64,000 nt of DNA from an uncultured Lachnospiraceae bacterium (GTDB lineage Bacteria > Bacillota > Clostridia > Lachnospirales > Lachnospiraceae), in NCBI GenBank assembly GCA_900549995.1, contig URQQ01000009.1, positions 26,409-90,408 of the forward strand, given 5' to 3'. A program made the position numbers and the translations under genes. Of this stretch, positions 44,023 to 51,953 are shown piece after piece. Numbering within the stretch: the first letter of the stretch is position 1; each line of letters begins with the position of its first letter. The notes below the pieces were generated by a model, which saw nothing but the letters and a program-made list of their open reading frames with translations, was not told the DNA's origin and searched no databases.

Positions 44023-44052
44023 AAAGGAGCATGGACTTCCCCATGCTCCTTT
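44023..44052. terminator. Bidirectional terminator
   Basis: Perfect 12-bp arms AAAGGAGCATGG / CCATGCTCCTTT with a six-base loop, shared by the convergent YtrA-type operon and the HTH-desulfoferrodoxin gene. Confidence 0.88.
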
Positions 44053-44065
44053 ACTGTCTCCCGTC

Positions 44066-44644
44066 TTAATTCATCATCAGCCCGTCCCGGCTGCAGTACG
44101 TGTACCATTTGGCACCGGGCATTCTTTTAAACCTTGCCTCCGCCTCCTGCTCCGGATATAATTTACAGAGCATCACCTGGTTGTAGGATACACATGCAAT
44201 GAATGAAATATAATGTTCTTTCCTCATCTCATGATTGACTGTCACATAACTCTCACCGTCCAAAGCTTCAATTTTCAGCTGGTGTTCTTCCTCTGCCTTC
44301 CGGGCTTTCAGCGCTTCCATTCTTCTTCCGCAGCACGAAATCTCCGCTTCCCCAGTACTCGTCAGTATGTTTCCGCACTCAGGACATACGTAAAATCTGA
44401 TTCGTTTCATATTGCCATTCTCCTTTTCTTTCTCACAGAGCTCTCCTGACAATATCTGTTCAATATTCACGCCCAGAACTTCTGACAATGCAGGAAGCAG
44501 TGATACATCCGGACAGCCAAAACCTCTCTCCCATTTTGATACTGTCTTGTCACTGATCCCTACCGCCTCCGCGATCTCTCTTTGCGTCATTCCTTTTTCT
44601 TTTCTTAAAGCCAGGATAAGCCTGCCTGATTTCCTGCAATCCAT
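44066..44644 (-). CDS. HTH (XRE) regulator fused to desulfoferrodoxin-like domains
   Basis: About 192 residues. Residues 8-62 are an XRE helix-turn-helix (MTQREIAEAVGISDKTVSKWERG). Residues 83-110 match a desulforedoxin-type FeS4 site, CPECGN and SCCGRRME, giving Cys87, 90, 104 and 105. Residues 118-192 match the superoxide reductase domain: ligands His121, His138, His144 and Cys184 are kept, but the last His of the CNxHG motif is Asp187 (YCSRDGLM) and the usual active-site Lys is Glu120. This suggests a redox-sensing regulator and not an efficient superoxide reductase. The ATG at 44644 follows GGGAGGAAGAAA. Confidence 0.82.
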   Translation of the reverse strand: MDCRKSGRLILALRKEKGMTQREIAEAVGISDKTVSKWERGFGCPDVSLLPALSEVLGVNIEQILSGELCEKEKENGNMKRIRFYVCPECGNILTSTGEAEISCCGRRMEALKARKAEEEHQLKIEALDGESYVTVNHEMRKEHYISFIACVSYNQVMLCKLYPEQEAEARFKRMPGAKWYTYCSRDGLMMN

Positions 44645-44788
44645 TTTCTTCCTCCCAATGAGCCAGCCGTGTATGCCCGTTTGACTCATGAATTCTAGGC
44701 CCGGGGCGTTCCTTCCCCGCCTTCTCTCCTATCATAACCGCTCCCGTCTTTCTTTTCAATCCACGCTCCGTAGAGTCTCCTCCCCAGC

Positions 44789-45319
44789 TTAGAGTGTCCT
44801 TACACAGGAAACCAGCGGATCAATCCATTCTCTCCTGCACATATCCGAGGAGCTCTTCAGGCCTTCTGCCATCACTTGCTCTTCCTCTGTTTTATCTTTC
44901 TTTTTCGCCATCATGGATGAGAACATTTTCATCATCATCTTTGACTTGAATGACATCTTCTCATAATTTAACCCGCTCTGGAAATAATACGCCGGAATTG
45001 AGTTCTTTTCTTCCTCTGTAAAATTCTGATCAAGCGCCTGTTTCACTGTATCTTTAAATTCCGCCGGAGTTGCGCCTGTCGAGAACACAACCATCTGTTT
45101 CCGATTCAATCCCTGTACCATCTGCCTCATCTTTTTCAACCCATTAATCTGGCCTGCGTACATCCCGCCTCCATAGATTATGACATCGTAATTCCTTAAT
45201 TCATCTCTTGAAATCTCCGTTCTTTTTACTGCCTTACACTTCAGTTCTTCTGCGATCCATCCGGCATATTTTTCTGTAAATCCTGTCTCTGACGTATACA
45301 CTACGATTATATTACTCAT
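44789..45319 (-). CDS. Flavodoxin domain protein
   Basis: About 176 residues. The N-terminus MSNIIVVYTSETGFTEKYAGWIAEEL has the TSETGFTE phosphate loop of flavodoxin/HemG-type proteins, and YDVIIYGGGMYAGQINGLKKMRQM the second flavin loop. The family includes menaquinone-dependent protoporphyrinogen oxidase and general electron carriers. It starts within the end of the MarR gene (8-bp overlap), so it is expressed under that repressor. It may be an electron carrier in a redox or drug stress response; the partner is unknown. Confidence 0.9.
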   Translation of the reverse strand: MSNIIVVYTSETGFTEKYAGWIAEELKCKAVKRTEISRDELRNYDVIIYGGGMYAGQINGLKKMRQMVQGLNRKQMVVFSTGATPAEFKDTVKQALDQNFTEEEKNSIPAYYFQSGLNYEKMSFKSKMMMKMFSSMMAKKKDKTEEEQVMAEGLKSSSDMCRREWIDPLVSCVRTL

Positions 45320-45803
45320 GGCATTCCTCCACATATTTCTCTACTTTCATAATTCCTTCATAAAGTTTCATGGTACATTGGTACAACTTCTCAATCTCAT
45401 CTTCCGAAAATTCCTGAAATAAAAGATTCAGCACTTCTCCCTGCATTGCCCCAACCTTCTCGGCATATCCTCTCATCTTCTCATCGCGGAGCACACAGAG
45501 TGCCCTTGAGTCACTCTCTTTTTTCTCCAGCTTAATAAACCCTTTCTTTTCAAGTGTCTGGGCAATTTTCTTAACATTCTGTCTGGAACACCCCATCAAT
45601 GCTCCAAGCTCTGTCAGCGTCATGGCCTCCTCTTTTGTCCCCGCCATCGCAAGGAGAAGCCACTGCTTCATTGATAGCTCCGGGTCAAGCTTATCACATG
45701 CTGTCTGCAGTCTGTTCTGCAGAATAAATATACTTGCGAAAATTCCCTGTCTTCTCTGCAGATCCGTCTTTTGGTACTCTTCCAAAATTTTTTCCAGTTC
45801 CAT
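45312..45803 (-). CDS. MarR family transcriptional regulator
   Basis: About 163 residues. The winged helix spans LTELGALMGCSRQNVKKIAQTLEKKGFIKLEKKESDSRALCV, the classic MarR HTH and wing. The start at 45803 follows GGAAGGGAG. One cysteine lies in the recognition-helix region (MGCSRQN), which could be redox-sensitive. It leads a two-gene operon with a flavodoxin and its promoter is covered by a very long inverted repeat, implying autorepression. Confidence 0.94.
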   Translation of the reverse strand: MELEKILEEYQKTDLQRRQGIFASIFILQNRLQTACDKLDPELSMKQWLLLAMAGTKEEAMTLTELGALMGCSRQNVKKIAQTLEKKGFIKLEKKESDSRALCVLRDEKMRGYAEKVGAMQGEVLNLLFQEFSEDEIEKLYQCTMKLYEGIMKVEKYVEECHE

Positions 45804-45825
45804 AATTTCTCCCTTCCACACAACG

Positions 45826-45877
45826 CAAAATGGTAACAAGTTACTTTTATATTAGTAACTTGTTACCATTTTGTCAA
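45826..45877 (-). promoter_or_regulatory. MarR operon promoter with 20-bp-arm inverted repeat
   Basis: Perfect 20-bp arms at 45826-45845 and 45854-45873 with an eight-base spacer; each arm contains a GTAACnnGTTAC half-palindrome, so the repeat may hold two dimers. On the minus strand TTGACA (45877-45872), a 17-base spacer and TAATAT (45854-45849) form the promoter inside the repeat. Confidence 0.88.
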
Positions 45878-45914
45878 GTTGTTTTATATTTCCATTTTAT
45901 ATTTCCAGCCTGCT

Positions 45915-46076
45915 TTAGAACTGATTATATACAAATGTCGGCGCTGTTGAGAGATTCGCATGGATCATGTATAAATACAGCACCATGATCAATATATAAA
46001 AAGCCAGTACGTACAGCACAAAACCAATTTTTTTATGTGCCTTAATTTTTGCAGCCAAATTTGTAAAGAGCTTCAT
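45915..46076 (-). CDS. dltX: D-alanyl teichoic acid biosynthesis small protein DltX
   Basis: A 53-residue protein starting MKLFTNLAAKIKAHKK, with one hydrophobic helix (GFVLYVLAFYILIMVLYLYM, residues 18-37) and the C-terminal motif TFVYNQF, which matches the conserved FxYNxF ending of DltX. DltX is needed for D-alanylation in Bacillus and sits in the Dlt membrane complex. The start ATG at 46076 lies inside dltD (35-bp overlap), after AAGGATGG. It closes the dlt operon here, whereas in bacilli it precedes dltA. Confidence 0.85.
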   Translation of the reverse strand: MKLFTNLAAKIKAHKKIGFVLYVLAFYILIMVLYLYMIHANLSTAPTFVYNQF

Positions 46077-47214
46077 CCACAGTCACCCATCCTTTCCATC
46101 CAATATGAATCGTATCTTCCATATAATAGTCTTTTTCTGATTCCTTTGAAAGATCCAGAACGGTTGCCGATGCATCTGTTTCACGGATAATATCTCCCGC
46201 TTTTCTGTAAAACTGCTCCAGCTGATCCTTCGGGAATCTGGTATAGTCATACCATTTCCCGTTGACCGGAAGAAGCACAAGCATCGGTTCTATCTCCAAA
46301 TCTTTACACACACTCAGGAAACATTTCAGATCATCATATTCCGGGGATTCCAGATAACTTGAGGAGGCGCTGCTCCCTTTTCGTTTCTCAAGCTGCGGCC
46401 GGACTTTCCAGTTATAATATTGATTCGAAATCTGAAACTGATTATTGGATGTCATCTTTTCTGCATCCTTTTCCGCCTTTTTGTAATAACTTTCCCAGTC
46501 AGGCTCCCCGCTTACAAGTCCATCCTCTTTCTCTCTTTTGATTCCCTCAACAGCCGCAAGCATCAGAATACTCTGTTTCTGTTTGTCATTTAAAAATGCA
46601 TGGTAGAGCTTAAACTTTGCTGCACTTACAGGATTCTTTTGATGGTCAATCAGCAGCTCTTTATAGGAGATGACACGTTTCTGCATCGGTTTATCTGCTG
46701 AAAGAAGGTGGATCGTCCTATCTGTAATCTGCCGCTTTGTCTCCTCAGACAGCCCTTCATTCTGGAGCATGTCGATAAAACTGCTCTCGGAAAAACGGGA
46801 AGCAAACGCTTTCGATCCAACCCCTTTCGCCCGGAACCACTGCGGGGAAACAAGAAGGACGACTTTCTTTTTCTTCATGGCCGGCTCAATGGCAGCAAGC
46901 GTAATTGCATGGGACAGACTCTGATACTGTCCGGCACCAATCAGCATCGTCTGGAACTGATTTCCCCGGAACATATTCTGCGGATGATACGGTGTGTTTT
47001 TCCCATGCTCAAGTTCTGAGGATGCCAGCACTACCAGACTGTTGTCATTCAGATTATCCCGGATCACTTCCGGAGACTGGAATTTCTGCTCCGCTGTCCA
47101 GTAGCCAAAATCCGGGCTGTGAAACTGATCACGCCCTGAAGCCCATAGATGTATCCCGGTAATGGTTCCCGCCGCCATCGTAAGCGCAACCACAAATGCC
47201 AGTACTTTCTTCAT
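46042..47214 (-). CDS. dltD: D-alanyl-lipoteichoic acid biosynthesis protein DltD
   Basis: A 390-residue membrane-anchored protein of the dlt pathway. One N-terminal helix (VLAFVVALTMAAGTITG) is followed by an SGNH-type extracytoplasmic domain: LVVLASSELEHG with the catalytic serine, and a C-terminal DTIHIGWKGW with Asp and His. DltD transfers D-alanine from the carrier to teichoic acid outside the membrane. It starts 4 bp after dltC and overlaps dltX. Confidence 0.95.
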   Translation of the reverse strand: MKKVLAFVVALTMAAGTITGIHLWASGRDQFHSPDFGYWTAEQKFQSPEVIRDNLNDNSLVVLASSELEHGKNTPYHPQNMFRGNQFQTMLIGAGQYQSLSHAITLAAIEPAMKKKKVVLLVSPQWFRAKGVGSKAFASRFSESSFIDMLQNEGLSEETKRQITDRTIHLLSADKPMQKRVISYKELLIDHQKNPVSAAKFKLYHAFLNDKQKQSILMLAAVEGIKREKEDGLVSGEPDWESYYKKAEKDAEKMTSNNQFQISNQYYNWKVRPQLEKRKGSSASSSYLESPEYDDLKCFLSVCKDLEIEPMLVLLPVNGKWYDYTRFPKDQLEQFYRKAGDIIRETDASATVLDLSKESEKDYYMEDTIHIGWKGWVTVDEALYKFGCKN

Positions 47215-47218
47215 GCAA

Positions 47219-47449
47219 TCAGCTCCTCAGCCTGATCTGGCTCATAATTTTATTCACCGTATTCATTTCTTCATGTTTGACCTCAGACGGAGAGATCACA
47301 ATCCCAAATTCGTCTTCAATGTCCACGAGCATTTCTGCAAATCCAAGGGAATCCAGAAGCCCCTCATCGATCAGATCCAGGTCATATTCTTCCCTCACGA
47401 TCTCATCCTCACAAATCCGTTCCATCATTGCCAGTACTTTTTCTTCCAT
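47219..47449 (-). CDS. dltC: D-alanyl carrier protein DltC
   Basis: A 76-residue carrier protein. The phosphopantetheine serine is in EGLLDSLGFAEMLV (about residue 34), and the rest forms a four-helix acyl-carrier fold. It carries D-alanine activated by DltA to the DltB/DltD machinery. It lies 21 bp after dltB. Confidence 0.95.
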   Translation of the reverse strand: MEEKVLAMMERICEDEIVREEYDLDLIDEGLLDSLGFAEMLVDIEDEFGIVISPSEVKHEEMNTVNKIMSQIRLRS

Positions 47450-47470
47450 AATTTTTATTCTCCTCTTCTT

Positions 47471-48637
47471 CTATTTTATAAATCCCATGACAGTATCAAG
47501 CATTCTCCCTGAAAAAATATAGAACCCGAACATCACAAGCTGTATTGTGATAAAACAGGAAACAGCCCGATACCAGTTTTTCTTTTTGTTCTTTTTATAA
47601 AACTTTGACTTCTTCTGATACACCTCCGTCATGGCCAGCAGACTGCCATGATACAGACCATACAAAAGATAGGAAACTGTGAGGCCATGCCAGGCTCCCA
47701 TCACAAGCATATTGATGATAAAACCGACAGAAGCCCCGGTAAGTTTCGTCTTAAACCACTTTCCGCGGATCGATGCCATCATGAATCTCGAAAAGATAAA
47801 ATCCCTGAACCAGTGCGAGAGTGAGATATGCCACCGGTCCCAGAACTCTTTGATGTCAACGCTTAAAAACGGAAGCCTGAAGTTATCCGGAAGCCTGACA
47901 CCGAGTATATAACCTGTGCCCGCTGCCATCAGCGAATATCCTGCAAAATCAAAGAACAGGTTCATTCCATAACAGTACACATATCCAATACCGGCATACC
48001 AGGTTGCCCCGTATGCCACCTCATCCATCCATTTCGCAAACAATGCCGCCAGAACAAATTTATAGACAAGGCCAAGCATGATTTTCATCAGGCCATCCCC
48101 CGCCATATCCAGATATTCAGACCGGCTGTATACTTTTATATAATCCTCATGAAATCTTCTGCTTCTGTCAATCGGCCCGGAACTGACCGAAGGAAAAAAC
48201 AAAAGAAAACTCAAAAACTCCGGCAAAGGCACTTCATTTATAACACCGTCATAGATCTCGATAATCATCTGGACTGCCCGGAATGTAAGATAGGAAATAC
48301 CCAGGAATCCGAAAATGCTCACATGCACGAGCCCGCTGATTTTATTGATCAGAAGCGGTGCCAAGGAAAGCACGAGAAATACATGGTAAACAGATGCCTT
48401 CCTCCCATATTTTCTTCTGAGATACAGATATCCCCTGACGAGGACAGTCTGCCAGATGATGTAACTTATCAGATACATCATCTGAAGAGGTTTTCCCCAG
48501 AAAACAGCCCCTACAAACAGGATCGAAAGAAGAAACGTATAGTGTTTGAGCGGTTTCTCCAGAATTCCAATGATAAACGCTCCCATCAGAGCCACGAGCA
48601 GATATGAAAAAAATGTCAGTCCCTCGAAAAAACTCAT
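47471..48637 (-). CDS. dltB: D-alanyl transfer protein DltB (MBOAT family)
   Basis: A 388-residue MBOAT membrane protein with about 11 helices. The conserved MBOAT histidine is in MGAWHGLTVSYLLYGLYHG, and the cytoplasmic/membrane motif FWDRWHISLSHWFRDFIF is a second diagnostic block. It moves the D-alanyl group from DltC across the membrane. It starts at an ATGA overlap with dltA. Confidence 0.95.
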   Translation of the reverse strand: MSFFEGLTFFSYLLVALMGAFIIGILEKPLKHYTFLLSILFVGAVFWGKPLQMMYLISYIIWQTVLVRGYLYLRRKYGRKASVYHVFLVLSLAPLLINKISGLVHVSIFGFLGISYLTFRAVQMIIEIYDGVINEVPLPEFLSFLLFFPSVSSGPIDRSRRFHEDYIKVYSRSEYLDMAGDGLMKIMLGLVYKFVLAALFAKWMDEVAYGATWYAGIGYVYCYGMNLFFDFAGYSLMAAGTGYILGVRLPDNFRLPFLSVDIKEFWDRWHISLSHWFRDFIFSRFMMASIRGKWFKTKLTGASVGFIINMLVMGAWHGLTVSYLLYGLYHGSLLAMTEVYQKKSKFYKKNKKKNWYRAVSCFITIQLVMFGFYIFSGRMLDTVMGFIK

Positions 48638-50160
48638 CTTCCTGCACCCTGAAGCAATTTCCTGTCCGCCTTCCCATTTGCCGTCATCGGAATCACATCA
48701 AGAAAACATATTTTCTTTGGAATCATGTAGTCAGGAAGAAACCTTTTCAGTTTCTCCCGAAGTTTTCTCGCTTCCTCCCGGCTGTTTAATATCTCTCTGC
48801 GGGAAACTACATGTGCCGTCAGCCCGGTGATTTTTCCGTCTCTTTCATTTACCGTAACTACTGCACCTTTTATGTCATCTGCCTTCAGGATGTTCTGCTC
48901 AATGTCATCCAGTTCAATCCGGTACCCATGCAGTTTAATCTGACGGTCCATTCTCCCGCAGTAGTATAACATTCCATTCTCCAGATACCCTGCGTCTCCT
49001 GTATGATATCCCCTGAGAGTCCCTTCCTCATGCGCAGACAGAAAGAATGCTTTGCGGGTCAGCTCCTCCTTTTGATAGTACCCGGTGCTGACCGTATCTC
49101 CAAGCAGCACAATCTCTCCCTGCTCCCCATCCTTCAGGCACTTTCCTTCTCCGTCCCAGATCTCTATCACAGAGCCAGGCTTTACTTTTCCGACCGGAAG
49201 CGGAACTTTCGTTCTGGCAAGTTCCTCATCTACCTCTATTCCGGTAAGCGCAACCGTCGATTCCGTCGGCCCATAGGTGTTCATCACAGCCGCATCAGGA
49301 AAACGCTCCTTAAGCAAAAGCGCGGTGCGGTTTGTCAGTGTCTCTCCGCAAAACAGAAAAACGGACAGCTCTGGAAGCATCTTGGAGGAAAACTGCCTGT
49401 CCGCCAGACAAAGGTCGGCAAACGAAGGAGTAGACACCCATACCTTTACATTAGAGCGCTGCATCAGTTCAAACATTCTCTGGTAATCCCCCTGTACCTC
49501 CTTTGACATGGTATACAATGTGCCGCCGCAGGCCAGGCAGGTATACAGATCCATCACAGACAGATCAAAAGAAAACGGCGCCTGGTTCAAGAATGATTTT
49601 CCGGCTTTCTCATCCGCCGGTATCCCAAGATCCACTGCCCAGTCAAGGAAATGGTTCAGACAATCGGAGGAGATTTTTACCCCTTTCGGTGTCCCGCTGC
49701 TTCCCGATGTGAAAATAATATAAAATGTGTCATCTCCCCTGACATATCTTTCGTCAGTAACCATTTCTTTGTGTCCCATGCAGATTTCTTTGATTTTCTC
49801 CAGATTTAAAACCGGCACCTGTGTCTCTTTCATTGCTGTCTGTTCCGGTACCAGCAGAACCGGCGGATTTACTGATTCTATGATGGATGCTGTCCGTTCC
49901 CACGGAACACTGACATCCACAGGGCAGTATGCCCTGCCCGCCTTGACACATGCGAGAAAACAGACAATCATATATGCATTTTTATGCCCATAAACTACAA
50001 CTGGTTCTTTTGTATCCCCATATGACTCTATAAGGTAAGATGCCAGTGTATCTGAATACAGAAAAAGCTGGCGGTAATTCAAAACCGCTTCCTCGGATAC
50101 CACCGCCGGCTGCTCCGGAATCTGACTGCTGTATTTTCGTAATTTATCCAGAATATTCAA
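48634..50160 (-). CDS. dltA: D-alanine--poly(phosphoribitol/glycerol) ligase DltA
   Basis: About 508 residues of the adenylate-forming family. The phosphate-binding loop is IIFTSGSSGTPKGVKIS, the A5-like block NTYGPTESTVALTG, and the hinge YRIELDDIEQN with the C-terminal catalytic lysine in NGKADRKLL. It activates D-alanine with ATP and loads it on DltC. The upstream GTG at 50169 overlaps the ribosome site AAGGGG; the TTG at 50160, eight bases after it, is the better start. Confidence 0.95.
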   Translation of the reverse strand: MNILDKLRKYSSQIPEQPAVVSEEAVLNYRQLFLYSDTLASYLIESYGDTKEPVVVYGHKNAYMIVCFLACVKAGRAYCPVDVSVPWERTASIIESVNPPVLLVPEQTAMKETQVPVLNLEKIKEICMGHKEMVTDERYVRGDDTFYIIFTSGSSGTPKGVKISSDCLNHFLDWAVDLGIPADEKAGKSFLNQAPFSFDLSVMDLYTCLACGGTLYTMSKEVQGDYQRMFELMQRSNVKVWVSTPSFADLCLADRQFSSKMLPELSVFLFCGETLTNRTALLLKERFPDAAVMNTYGPTESTVALTGIEVDEELARTKVPLPVGKVKPGSVIEIWDGEGKCLKDGEQGEIVLLGDTVSTGYYQKEELTRKAFFLSAHEEGTLRGYHTGDAGYLENGMLYYCGRMDRQIKLHGYRIELDDIEQNILKADDIKGAVVTVNERDGKITGLTAHVVSRREILNSREEARKLREKLKRFLPDYMIPKKICFLDVIPMTANGKADRKLLQGAGR

Positions 50161-50193
50161 AATACACACCCCTTTCTTTATCTTATCTGTACT

Positions 50194-50202
50194 ATCATAG
50201 CA
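50194..50202 (-). promoter_or_regulatory. Possible extended -10 promoter of the dlt operon
   Basis: On the minus strand TGC followed by TATGAT (50199-50194), an extended -10 with no good -35, about 35 bases before the dltA start. This is a weak call. Confidence 0.4.
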
Positions 50203-50290
50203 GATGTTTTTTATGATTTTCTTAAGAATAACCAGCGGTTATATTAATATTTACCAAAATATAGCAGAAATTTTCCCATCCCGTAAACGC

Positions 50291-50327
50291 AAAAATTCCC
50301 CGGATCACGATCATCCAGGGAATTTTT
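50291..50327 (-). terminator. Terminator of the aldolase gene
   Basis: Arms AAAAATTCCCCGGAT / ATCatCCAGGGAATTTTT with small bulges; the T-run sits at the 3' end of the stem on either strand. Confidence 0.78.
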
Positions 50328-50330
50328 CTT

Positions 50331-51218
50331 CTATGATACAGATGCATCATATATCTTTTGTATAGAATCTGCCAGCATTGCATTGAATTCTTCATCACTC
50401 TGTGAAGCTGTCAGCCCTTCTGTGAGTGCTCTGGAAAAGCTTGCAATCAATCCATTGTTTTGGAATAATTTTTCATCTGCCTCCGTCCTCTTATAGCCAC
50501 CTGACAGAGCCACCACTCTGACAACATGGGTATCCTTCATCAAATCAGTATACAGATTCGTCTTCGTCGGTATGGTGAGCTTAAACATCAGTTTCTGATC
50601 TGCTTTTAGCGCATGCAGATGCCGGAGCAATTCCACATTCAGCACGTCCTCAATCTGTTCTTTATCCTCACTGTGGATATCGACTTCCGGCTCCAGGATC
50701 GGGACAAAACCGGCATCTGCGATTGTAAGTCCATACGAAAACTGCTGATCCACTATTTTCCGGATTCCCGCCGGATTGAATTCCCTGATGACTGACCTCA
50801 TCTTAGTTCCGAAGATATGACGCTCCTTCGCCCTCTCAAGCAGTTCAGAAAGCCCATCTATCGGTTTCATGAGGCATACACCATCCTCCTCTTTTGCAAG
50901 CCCTTTATCCACTTTCAGGATCGGAAGAATTCCCTTTTCCTCCAGCAGATAATCGGCAGAATATTTTCCTTCAATTTTCCGGTCCATTGTCTTCTCGAAC
51001 AATATCGCCGCGAGAATATGTTCTGATGTAAACGACGGACTTGTGATAATCCTCGTCCGCATTGCGTGAACCAGATCAAACATCTCTTCTTCTGTATGAT
51101 AGCTCTCTTCCGTTATTCCATAATTCATCAATGCCTTCGGCGTACTCCCGCCGCTCTGATCCAGCGCCGCGATGAATCCTTTGCCTTCATGCATACGTTT
51201 GATTTGTTCTTCCCTCAT
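50331..51218 (-). CDS. Fructose-bisphosphate aldolase class I
   Basis: A 295-residue Schiff-base aldolase of the short bacterial class I type. GKGFIAALDQSGGSTPKAL is the N-terminal family block, ILPILKVDKGLAKEEDGV contains one active-site lysine, and FKLTIPTK with VVALSGGYKRTEA are further conserved blocks. It splits fructose 1,6-bisphosphate in glycolysis. It is monocistronic with a terminator. Class I, metal-free aldolase next to a PPi-PFK in the same region is a common anaerobe pairing. Confidence 0.93.
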   Translation of the reverse strand: MREEQIKRMHEGKGFIAALDQSGGSTPKALMNYGITEESYHTEEEMFDLVHAMRTRIITSPSFTSEHILAAILFEKTMDRKIEGKYSADYLLEEKGILPILKVDKGLAKEEDGVCLMKPIDGLSELLERAKERHIFGTKMRSVIREFNPAGIRKIVDQQFSYGLTIADAGFVPILEPEVDIHSEDKEQIEDVLNVELLRHLHALKADQKLMFKLTIPTKTNLYTDLMKDTHVVRVVALSGGYKRTEADEKLFQNNGLIASFSRALTEGLTASQSDEEFNAMLADSIQKIYDASVS

Positions 51219-51290
51219 ATTTCATTCCTCCATTTCATGGAAAATCTGACAACAGGTACTATAACTATATTACTATCATAACACTTTTTT

Positions 51291-51896
51291 CTACTTTAAG
51301 AAACTAAATGGCTCACTCTCCTTCAGAAAATGCATCAGCATATAGGCACACATAATCGCCACATTTTCTTCCTTTAAAATCCTTCTGACTTCTTCTCTGT
51401 CTGCAAGGACAATCTCTATCTCCTCTGAATCTTCCTGCCCTTTTTTTGAAATTTCCCCGGAAGCATATCCATAGATCGTCGCGCAGGATTCATCCGTCAT
51501 TCCGATGGTTGTAAATCCCGGCTTTTCGTACATCTCATCCGCATCGATCAACGTAAGATCAAGCCCCGTTTCCTCTTTCAGCTCTCGTATTCCCGCATCC
51601 CGGTAACTCTCTCCTGCCTCTACCAGGCCGGCCGGAAATTCATAGATATAACTTCCGATGGCATACCTGTACTGACGGACCAGCACAACTTTATCCTTCT
51701 GCTCTCCGTAGATACTGTAAATGATCACCCCGTCAGGTGTATTCTTCTTCGTCTTGATTTTCAGCTGGTCTGTTGCTTTTGCCCTGGACGCAACATAATA
51801 ACGCACCGGCCCGCCTTTCTTATTTCTTCCTTTAAAAAAATACATATTCAGATGTGGATTTTTTGTCAACTGTTCGATTTCATCTATCTGCGGCAT
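51291..51896 (-). CDS. ADP-ribose pyrophosphatase-type Nudix hydrolase
   Basis: About 201 residues. The Nudix box is GLVEAGESYRDAGIRELKEE with TGLDL, preceded by VVLVRQYRYAIGSYIYEFPAG, the usual ADP-ribose pyrophosphatase block. The N-terminal extension forms the dimer domain. I start at the ATG at 51896, eight bases after GGAG; two upstream in-frame starts are too close to it. It follows nrdD across a terminator-like palindrome at 51923-51946. It probably removes ADP-ribose or a related nucleotide sugar. Confidence 0.9.
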   Translation of the reverse strand: MPQIDEIEQLTKNPHLNMYFFKGRNKKGGPVRYYVASRAKATDQLKIKTKKNTPDGVIIYSIYGEQKDKVVLVRQYRYAIGSYIYEFPAGLVEAGESYRDAGIRELKEETGLDLTLIDADEMYEKPGFTTIGMTDESCATIYGYASGEISKKGQEDSEEIEIVLADREEVRRILKEENVAIMCAYMLMHFLKESEPFSFLK

Positions 51897-51922
51897 CGCC
51901 ATCACTCCTGTCTTTTATTGAA

Positions 51923-51946
51923 AAGACTGTGCCGCGGCACAGTCTT
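51923..51946 (-). terminator. Terminator or attenuator after nrdD
   Basis: A 24-base perfect palindrome, AAGACTGTGCCG followed directly by CGGCACAGTCTT, then TTTTCAAT on the minus strand. It lies between nrdD and the Nudix ribosome site, so it either ends nrdD transcription or limits read-through into the Nudix gene. Confidence 0.8.
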
Positions 51947-51953
51947 CTTTCCG

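Noticed and set aside
44700..44745. GC-rich hairpin between the flavodoxin and HTH genes
   Set aside because: A short CGGGG/CCCCG pairing exists, but there is no U-run on either side, so I do not call a terminator.
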